Assembly (NCBI GenBank): GCA_017402895.1
Contig: JAFPLG010000135.1
Span: forward strand, 1-7,027
Direction of reading: 5' to 3'
DNA from: Paludibacteraceae bacterium
Lineage (GTDB): Bacteria; Bacteroidota; Bacteroidia; Bacteroidales; Paludibacteraceae
DNA: 7,027 nucleotides
Part shown: in pieces, positions 1-4,917 of the stretch
Numbering within the stretch: the first letter of the stretch is position 1
How the letters are laid out: each line of letters begins with the position of its first letter
Translations under genes and position numbers: made by a program
Notes under the pieces: generated by a model
Told to the model about the DNA's origin: nothing
The model's database searches: none
What the model saw: only the letters and a program-made list of their open reading frames with translations

Positions 1-531
1 ACAATATTATGGAGTATAAACAATATACCGGACAACAGCCTTTCTGGGGTTTGGGAGTTTGTTCTGGCGTCTTCACCAAATGTCGATTCTGTTCGCGTTG
101 CATTCAGACAGATTCCGGCATATCCCGGTCCTGGAATCACATCGAATGACAATTCGGAATTTATTAGGCCCATCCGTCCTGTATACCAAAAAGCAGACTT
201 AACCATTATTGCAAGTTACGGTACAACCACCTATTCCACAACAAAAAGTATAAAACGGCAGATAGGTTCTAGTCCGTTCTTATTAAAAAGCAGCATCACA
301 GGTAGCGAATTAAATGTAGGCATCCTAAATGGAAGCGATTCTCAGTTAGCAGAACAAAACAACATATACACCCTTGAGCTCTGGCATACAATGTACGGAC
401 GAATGAGAACACAAGAGGTGCAAAGCATGAATGAGCAGATAAGCACAATAGGCCTTCCGCAGGGCGTTTACGTAATCCTATTAAAAGAAAATGGCTCAAC
501 CATTGCACAAACAAAAGTGATAACACAATAA
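1..531 (+). CDS. 3' end of probable secreted/surface protein with T9SS-like C-terminal domain (partial)
   Basis: Frame 1 is open from the first base to the TAA at 529-531, giving 176 residues. The start lies outside the window. The last 55 or so residues read as a beta-sandwich tail: a YTLELW strand, a YGRM turn, then GLPQGVYVILL and a final NGSTIAQTKVITQ strand. This matches the general pattern of type IX secretion (Por) type A sorting domains, in which a GxYxxxL strand is followed by a basic C-terminal strand. If so, the protein is carried across the outer membrane and attached at the surface or released. The upstream 120 residues are rich in Ser, Thr, Asn and Pro, as in extracellular beta-rich proteins, but I recognise no enzyme domain there. 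Hand counting gives about 41% G+C, clearly below the genes that follow, and the codons are AT-ended more often. It ends 15 bases before dut with no visible terminator. The catalytic or binding part of the protein is unknown. Confidence 0.8.
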   Translation, partial: TILWSINNIPDNSLSGVWEFVLASSPNVDSVRVAFRQIPAYPGPGITSNDNSEFIRPIRPVYQKADLTIIASYGTTTYSTTKSIKRQIGSSPFLLKSSITGSELNVGILNGSDSQLAEQNNIYTLELWHTMYGRMRTQEVQSMNEQISTIGLPQGVYVILLKENGSTIAQTKVITQ

Positions 532-546
532 ACACATTTTAAACAT

Positions 547-981
547 ATGATTTTGAAGATCATCAACCGAAGCAATAATCCGCTGCCGAAATATGAGAGT
601 GAGCAGGCAGCAGGTATGGACATACGCTGTAATATCAGCGAGGCAGTCACTCTGCAACCTATGGAGCGGAAGTTGATTCCGACAGGGTTGTTTATCGAGC
701 TTCCGGCAGGTTACGAAGCCCAGATACGTCCGCGGAGCGGACTGGCACTGAAGCGCGGACTGACCGTACTGAACACCCCGGGTACGATTGACGCCGACTA
801 TCGCGGCGAAGTGGGCGTGATACTCGTCAACCTAAGCAGCGAACCACAGATCATTGAACCGGGTGAACGCATATGCCAGATGGTCATCGCCCGACATGAA
901 CAGCCGGAGCTCGTGGAAGTAAGTGAGCTAAGCGATACCGAACGCGGCGAAGGCGGATTCGGACACTCAGGACGAAAGTGA
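547..981 (+). CDS. dut: Deoxyuridine 5'-triphosphate nucleotidohydrolase (dUTPase)
   Basis: Hydrolyses dUTP to dUMP and pyrophosphate in the cytoplasm. This keeps uracil out of DNA and supplies dUMP for thymidylate synthesis. The 144-residue length is normal for the homotrimeric family, and all five motifs are present: AGMDIRC (22-28), [10 protein letters not shown] (62-71), the motif around [15 protein letters not shown] (76-90), [10 protein letters not shown] (106-115) and the glycine-rich C-terminal arm [12 protein letters not shown] (133-144), which closes over the nucleotide. Asp82 aligns with the catalytic aspartate of E. coli Dut, and Tyr85 is the conserved uracil-stacking tyrosine. 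The one small deviation is Met24 where Tyr or Leu is usual in motif 1. The ATG at 547 gives the normal N-terminus; no Shine-Dalgarno is visible, as is common in Bacteroidota. It sits 15 bases after the previous gene and 17 before the TPR gene. Confidence 0.97.
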   Translation: MILKIINRSNNPLPKYESEQAAGMDIRCNISEAVTLQPMERKLIPTGLFIELPAGYEAQIRPRSGLALKRGLTVLNTPGTIDADYRGEVGVILVNLSSEPQIIEPGERICQMVIARHEQPELVEVSELSDTERGEGGFGHSGRK

Positions 982-1007
982 AAACTGAAAGGTGAAAAAT
1001 GAAAGGT
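979..1007 (+). repeat. Heptanucleotide tandem repeat (TGAAARR) x4 spanning dut stop and TPR-gene start
   Basis: Four consecutive 7-base units read TGAAAAC, TGAAAGG, TGAAAAA and TGAAAGG, followed by a further T. The first unit begins exactly with the TGA stop codon of dut. The ATG of the next gene (999-1001) lies across units three and four. The second unit also supplies the purine-rich AAAGGTG at 988-994, just upstream of the start, which could act as a weak ribosome binding site. A related repeat occurs at 4384-4414. Confidence 0.75.
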
Positions 1008-1994
1008 AGCAGATATATCCTTCTTCTGGTGTTATGTGCTTTCGGCACAGCGTTTCTCATGCCGCTATGGGCGCAGCAGACAGAACGGGAACGTGAGCAG
1101 CAATTCACGTACTATTGGTATGCTGCCCGTCAGGCCAAAGAAAACGGAGAATACGACCGCGCACTGATGCTACTGCTGCAATGCGAGCAGTTGAAGCCGG
1201 ACGATGCACTGACGCTGGAGACTATCGGGTTGTTCTACTACGGTACCGGCCGACGCATCCAGGGCATCAACTATATCTCGCGTGCCTTCTGGTTGGATCC
1301 GGGAGAGCGGTGGCAGACCTACTACAACCTGCAAGACTTGGTTGATCCCGAGAATACGCCAACCAAGCTCAAGCATCAGAAGATGATCCTGGAGGCTGCC
1401 GCCAAGGCCAATCCAAAGGATCCGGAGATTTACGAGAAGATGGTGGGCGTTTATGCCGCGATGGAAGACTGGTCCGCCACGCTCAATAGTCTGGATAAGA
1501 TAGATGAGTTGCGCGGTAAGGACTCGCGTTGTGCAAAGACGCGCTTTCGCATCTACCGCTACCAGAAGAAGGACAAGCAGGCGCTGGCAGCGCTGGAAGA
1601 CTACCTGAAGGTGGACCCCAACGACGCCGAGATACTGGAGCTGCTGATCGGCTATCTATCGCTCGAGAAGAATGCTTCGTTCAAGACGATGGAGCCGCTC
1701 TATGAGCGCTACCTCCTGCTGAACCCTCACAACCCGGTCATACTGAACAACTACGCCTGGGCGCTGGCCGAGAAGAAGAAAGACCTAGAGAAGGCCGAGA
1801 CGTTATCGCTCAGGGCGCTGAGCATGGAAGAGGACAACCCGGTGTTTATCGACACCTACGCCTGGATACTGCACCTGCAGGGCAAGCGCGATATGGCTCG
1901 CTACTTTATTCGCCGGGCACTGCAGTTGACCTCACCGGGTTCGGCCGAGCAGAAAGAGATACAGAAACACTATAAAATCATTTACAAAAAATGA
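999..1994 (+). CDS. Exported tetratricopeptide-repeat protein
   Basis: A 331-residue protein with an N-terminal signal peptide: basic start MKGSR, hydrophobic core 6-24, probable cleavage after Ala25 in PLWAQQ. The mature part is nearly all helical repeats of the TPR type. Clear units begin near residues 37 (YYWYAARQAKENGEYDRALM) and 71. The best pair is at the end, around 247-280 (NNYAWALAEKKKDLEKAETL) and 281-313 (TYAWILHLQGKRDMARYFI). TPR arrays are protein-binding scaffolds, so it probably assembles partners in the periplasm or at the inner face of the outer membrane. In many Bacteroidales a TPR protein follows dut and precedes DUF4292 and M23 genes, as here. From memory those are often markedly longer, so this copy may be a short version. 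The ATG at 999 lies inside a heptamer repeat. The stop overlaps the next start (ATGA), suggesting translational coupling. The exact role is unknown. Confidence 0.9.
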   Translation: MKGSRYILLLVLCAFGTAFLMPLWAQQTEREREQQFTYYWYAARQAKENGEYDRALMLLLQCEQLKPDDALTLETIGLFYYGTGRRIQGINYISRAFWLDPGERWQTYYNLQDLVDPENTPTKLKHQKMILEAAAKANPKDPEIYEKMVGVYAAMEDWSATLNSLDKIDELRGKDSRCAKTRFRIYRYQKKDKQALAALEDYLKVDPNDAEILELLIGYLSLEKNASFKTMEPLYERYLLLNPHNPVILNNYAWALAEKKKDLEKAETLSLRALSMEEDNPVFIDTYAWILHLQGKRDMARYFIRRALQLTSPGSAEQKEIQKHYKIIYKK

Positions 1995-2671
1995 AACGAC
2001 TACTATATATCCTCGTGGCATGTACGATCGGTCTGAGCAGTTGTCAGACCACGCGGCAGTTGGCCCAGATAGAACAGCGTCAGGCAGAGACGAGCCAGCA
2101 ACTGGACAGTATGCGCCAACAGATGAACCAGATGCAGCAACAGATAAACCAACTAACGCAGTTGCTCAGCAAACAAGGCACCACCCCGCAAACAGGAACA
2201 GGCAATACAGGAACCGCGACGACACCTCAGAAACGCGACTGGACGACCTGCGTCATGCGCGGTGCGAAAGCCAAGGTGACGATGGGCGGCAAGACATATA
2301 AGAGCACTTGTGCTACGCAAGCCGTATGGGACTCGATCGTCGTAATCTCTATCATGCCTGCCTTTAACATCGAGATCTTCCGCATCGAGGCCACGCCATA
2401 TGACGTAACGGTGATCAACAAAAAGGACAAGGAATACTATCGTGCTACGTACGCTGAGATCAATAGTGTGGTGCGTCCGTTTGTGACGTACAGCGACCTG
2501 AGGAACCTAGCCAGCGGCAAAGGCAAGAACGTACTCACCTATTCGGCTAAAGGCGGAAGTGCTTCGCTCGAGATGACCTGGACACAGCCCGTGCTAAACC
2601 AGCCGCTCAAGGTAGAGCGAACCGACCTAAAGAAGTACACGAAGAAGGACATACAGACCCTATTGAAATAA
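1991..2671 (+). CDS. DUF4292-like lipoprotein with N-terminal coiled coil
   Basis: A 226-residue lipoprotein. The signal peptide ends in the lipobox LSSC, with Cys18 as the lipidated residue. Residues 24-59 form a Gln/Met-rich coiled coil with strict heptad spacing of core positions (24, 27, 31, 34, 38, 41, 45, 48, 52, 55, 59). A Thr/Gly/Gln/Pro linker covers about 62-80. Residues 82-226 resemble DUF4292: a KAKVTMGGKTYKS strand, IVVISIMPAFNIEIFRIEATP, then VTVINKKDKEYYRATYAEIN and a basic C-terminal tail. This is a LolA/LolB-like beta fold, and members are often outer-membrane lipoproteins of unknown function. Cys87 and Cys107 could form a disulfide. The ATG at 1991 overlaps the upstream TGA, and the TAA at 2669-2671 shares its last base with the next ATG. 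The partners are therefore probably made together. The family call rests on remembered patterns, not a search. Confidence 0.82.
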   Translation: MKRLLYILVACTIGLSSCQTTRQLAQIEQRQAETSQQLDSMRQQMNQMQQQINQLTQLLSKQGTTPQTGTGNTGTATTPQKRDWTTCVMRGAKAKVTMGGKTYKSTCATQAVWDSIVVISIMPAFNIEIFRIEATPYDVTVINKKDKEYYRATYAEINSVVRPFVTYSDLRNLASGKGKNVLTYSAKGGSASLEMTWTQPVLNQPLKVERTDLKKYTKKDIQTLLK

Positions 2672-3852
2672 TGAGACGAATACTACTGATACTACTGACA
2701 ACGATCCTGTCGTGCGGCATGGTGCCAGCGGCAGATACGGTGAAGTCGCTGAAGAAGAAGCAGGCCGAACTGCAGAAACAGATGAACACGACCAACAAGA
2801 TGATTCAGCAGACCAAGCAAGATCAGAAAGCGACGATGAACAAACTATCGTTGCTCAACCAGAACATCAAGACGCAGAAGCAACTCATCACGGCCATTGG
2901 TCAGGAGATAGACGCGCTGGACCAACAGATTGCGACCAACACCAAGAAACGTGGCGAGTTGCAGAAAGAGTTGGCGCGGCTAAAAGCCGACTATGCACAG
3001 TTGATTCGTGAGAGTCATTATGCGCAGCTTCAACAACAGCCGTTGCTCTACATCATCTCGTCGGAGAACTTCCAGCAATTGCTGAAGCGTGTGCAGTTTC
3101 TGGAGCGATTCGCCGAAACCAAGTCGGAACAGGCCCGCCGCATCCAGCAAACCAGCGCGAAGCTGAACGAGAAGAACAACGAGCTAAGGACGAACCTGAG
3201 TGACAAACAAACGACGATGCGTGCACAGCAACGCGAACAGGACAACCTGGCACGTGACGAACGTCGCCAGCAGGCTATGCTGACGCAGCTCAAGCAGAAG
3301 GAGAAAGATCTGGGGGCTAAACTACAGAAGCAACAGAAGCAGGCTTCGCAACTGAATCAGAAGATCAACGACCTGATCCGCAAGCAGGCTGAGCAGCAGG
3401 CCAAGAAGGGCGGCATCACCAGGGAGCAGCAACTGGTGCAAGGTGATTTTGAGAAGAACAAAGGCCGACTGCCATGGCCGATTGAAAAGGGTCATATCAG
3501 TGGTCAGTTCGGCAAGCACAAACACCCGGTGCACGATCGCGTGATAGTGGACAACAAAGGTATCTACCTGCAGACCACCCAGGGCGGTGATGCACGAGCT
3601 GTATATAAGGGTGAGGTAACCAGTTGCTTCATGCTGGGTCAGACCTACGCCGTCATCATTCAGCACGGCAACTACCGTACGGTATATGCCGGACTGAGCA
3701 AACTATACGTCAAGTCGGGCGACAAAGTAGAGACCAAGCAGAAGATCGGCCGCATCTATACCGACCCCGAGCAGGACAACAAAACTGAACTTTATTTCCA
3801 GATATACAAGGGAAGAGATATCTTGAACCCGAGTGTATGGATCTCACATTAA
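2671..3852 (+). CDS. EnvC-like murein hydrolase activator (M23/LytM-like domain, catalytically degenerate)
   Basis: A 393-residue exported protein. The signal sequence covers about 1-21, with cleavage near VPA-A; ILSC at 12-15 is a less likely lipobox. Residues 22-115 and 145-258 are long Lys/Gln/Glu-rich coiled coils around a short segment (YAQLQQQPLLYIIS), as in EnvC. The LytM domain runs from about 268 (LPWPIEKGHISGQFGKH) to the end. Active LytM peptidases bind zinc with HxxxD and HxH, with a further catalytic His in YxHLS. Here the corresponding positions are Asn295 and Tyr299 (NKGIY), Gly341 (YAGLS) and Glu373 and Tyr375 (ELYFQ). Every ligand is lost, as in E. coli EnvC, which activates AmiA and AmiB rather than cutting murein itself. 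I infer an amidase-activating role in daughter-cell separation or wall remodelling. No amidase is encoded in this window. It is coupled to the preceding lipoprotein gene (TAATG overlap). Confidence 0.9.
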   Translation: MRRILLILLTTILSCGMVPAADTVKSLKKKQAELQKQMNTTNKMIQQTKQDQKATMNKLSLLNQNIKTQKQLITAIGQEIDALDQQIATNTKKRGELQKELARLKADYAQLIRESHYAQLQQQPLLYIISSENFQQLLKRVQFLERFAETKSEQARRIQQTSAKLNEKNNELRTNLSDKQTTMRAQQREQDNLARDERRQQAMLTQLKQKEKDLGAKLQKQQKQASQLNQKINDLIRKQAEQQAKKGGITREQQLVQGDFEKNKGRLPWPIEKGHISGQFGKHKHPVHDRVIVDNKGIYLQTTQGGDARAVYKGEVTSCFMLGQTYAVIIQHGNYRTVYAGLSKLYVKSGDKVETKQKIGRIYTDPEQDNKTELYFQIYKGRDILNPSVWISH

Positions 3853-3867
3853 CCGAGCAGACATCGA

Positions 3868-4383
3868 ATGACAATGAAACGAATATTCTTCTTTTTAGCG
3901 CTGGCGCTACTCATGACCGGTTGCAAAGAAAACAACTGGACCGAATGGAAAGTACAGAACGAACTTTGGCTACAACGTAACCTGGAGCAAGACTCGATGG
4001 TGAAGGTCACTGCCAGCGGGTTACAATACAAGATACTGGCCGACCCAACCCCTACGGATGCCAAACCGAGCCGAACCAGCTACGTAACATGCGACTACAC
4101 GCTGACGCTCATCAATGGCAACAAACTGGAAGGCGGTCACGGTACATTTGCCCTGAGCAGTGTGATTAGCGGTTTTGCCGAAGGCTGTTGTCTGATTCAC
4201 AACAACGGCGACATACGTATCTTCGTGCCCTACTACCTGGGATACGATGAGGAGAAGGTGAACGACAACGACACCTACAACGCCGTGGGCAACGAGGGAA
4301 CAGAAGGCACGCATAGCTATATTCCACCCTATTCTACCCTAATCTACGACATCCATATATGCAGCGTCTCGGGAAGCAATTAA
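3868..4383 (+). CDS. FKBP-type peptidyl-prolyl isomerase-like lipoprotein
   Basis: A 171-residue lipoprotein. The hydrophobic signal ends in LMTGC, making Cys19 the lipid anchor. The ATG at 3874 (MKRIFFF) is an equally good start, two codons in. Residues 50-165 follow the FKBP plan: SGLQYKIL, VTCDYTLTLINGNKLEGG, VISGFAEG (99-106), IRIFVPYYLGYD and, near the end, IPPYSTLIYDIHI (152-164). FKBP proteins catalyse cis-trans isomerisation of prolyl bonds, and lipidated copies assist folding of exported proteins. Several binding-pocket residues differ from FKBP12: Phe-Asp in the FDSS motif is Leu87-Glu88, and the floor tryptophan is Phe103. Residues 127-151 replace the usual short glycine loop with an acidic Asn-rich segment. 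Activity may be weak, or the fold may be used only for binding. It follows the EnvC-like gene by 15 bases and probably belongs to the same transcript. Confidence 0.85.
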   Translation: MTMKRIFFFLALALLMTGCKENNWTEWKVQNELWLQRNLEQDSMVKVTASGLQYKILADPTPTDAKPSRTSYVTCDYTLTLINGNKLEGGHGTFALSSVISGFAEGCCLIHNNGDIRIFVPYYLGYDEEKVNDNDTYNAVGNEGTEGTHSYIPPYSTLIYDIHICSVSGSN

Positions 4384-4414
4384 TGGCGAATGGCGAATGG
4401 TGAATGGTGTATGG
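4384..4414 (+). repeat. Heptanucleotide tandem repeat (TGGYGAA) x4.4 spanning the start of the next gene
   Basis: Units TGGCGAA, TGGCGAA, TGGTGAA, TGGTGTA and a final TGG begin directly after the TAA stop of the FKBP-like gene. They run through the first six codons of the next gene. The third unit rotated (TGAATGG) differs by one base from the TGAAAGG unit at 979-1007. Each unit junction creates an ATG, at 4383, 4390, 4397, 4404 and 4411, which falls in successive reading frames. Only 4397 is in frame with the lipoprotein. Confidence 0.85.
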
Positions 4415-4894
4415 CATAGGATACGTGTAGTAGGGTGTATCGTCTTGACAGCCCTACTGACAGCTTGCGAGGGTACAACATTTCGTAGTTCGGTGCCCAC
4501 TTACCCTGTGCGGCTGAGCATCAACACCCAGGTGGGACAGTTTGTGCACTTTGTGCCGGAGGCCACCTACGACTATATCACGATTGACCGACAGGGCTAT
4601 CACTACCACGACTACACCCAGGCCCTCTCTGCCACCGACATGATCGGCTACGGAGGTGTAGTGGTCTATATTGATGGCAGCGGGCAGTACAACGCCTTTG
4701 ACATGTGTTGTCCGCATTGTCTGAACCCGAGCAAGCCGGTAGAAATAGACGGTTTCTTTGCCGTATGTCCGATATGCGGCGAGCAATACGACATGAGTTG
4801 GGGACTGGCCGTTCCCACCAAGAAGATTGCCACAGAGGCCCTGCGCCGATATCCCGTCGTCAACGCCCAAGGCAAACTGACCATCACGCAATAA
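4397..4894 (+). CDS. Small lipoprotein with Rieske-like / zinc-ribbon-like Cys-rich site
   Basis: A 165-residue protein with a signal sequence ending in LTAC, making Cys24 the probable lipid anchor. Residues 35-100 are beta-rich, and 100-132 carry the notable site: FDMCCPHC (Cys104, Cys105, His107, Cys108), then AVCPICGEQYD (Cys124, Cys127). The second half resembles the Rieske CPCHGSxFD box with Cys in place of the ligand His, followed by a downstream basic segment and a RYPV strand, as in Rieske folds. Four-Cys binding by Cys105, Cys108, Cys124 and Cys127 would instead make it zinc-ribbon or rubredoxin-like. Either way a metal or Fe-S site is likely in an envelope-attached protein, perhaps for electron transfer. 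No redox partner is nearby. The ATG at 4397 is the first in-frame start, and the signal peptide fits it, but it lies inside a tandem repeat. The next gene starts 23 bases after its stop. Confidence 0.78.
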   Translation: MVNGVWHRIRVVGCIVLTALLTACEGTTFRSSVPTYPVRLSINTQVGQFVHFVPEATYDYITIDRQGYHYHDYTQALSATDMIGYGGVVVYIDGSGQYNAFDMCCPHCLNPSKPVEIDGFFAVCPICGEQYDMSWGLAVPTKKIATEALRRYPVVNAQGKLTITQ

Positions 4895-4917
4895 AAGAAA
4901 AACAGTTCACAGTCGCC

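Noticed and set aside
139..153. The 15-base string ACATCGAATGACAAT occurs here and again at 3861-3875, just before and across the FKBP-like start.
   Set aside because: One copy is mid-gene and the other is at a start, with no flanking similarity or symmetry. A single 15-mer match in 7 kb is uncommon but plausible by chance.
727..741. Short hairpin potential in dut (TCCGC, GCGGA).
   Set aside because: It encodes the invariant PRSG motif of dUTPase, so protein constraint explains it.
1986..1991. A6 run before the ATGA overlap as a possible slippage or frameshift site.
   Set aside because: Both the upstream and downstream proteins are complete in their own frames, with a signal peptide at the new start; reinitiation explains the junction.
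3897..3908. AGCGCTGGCGCT imperfect palindrome near the start of the FKBP-like gene.
   Set aside because: It falls in the Leu/Ala-rich signal peptide codons; the stem is 4 bases and too weak to argue for regulation.
4143..4150. TACATTTG matches the Bacteroidota -7 promoter consensus TAnnTTTG.
   Set aside because: No TTTG-like -33 element stands at the right distance, and it is inside the FKBP-like gene about 250 bases from the next start.
4454..4891. Minus-strand open frame of 145 codons opposite the Rieske-like lipoprotein.
   Set aside because: No recognisable domain or signal. The plus-strand frame has a lipobox and conserved cysteine motifs, so this is an antisense shadow.
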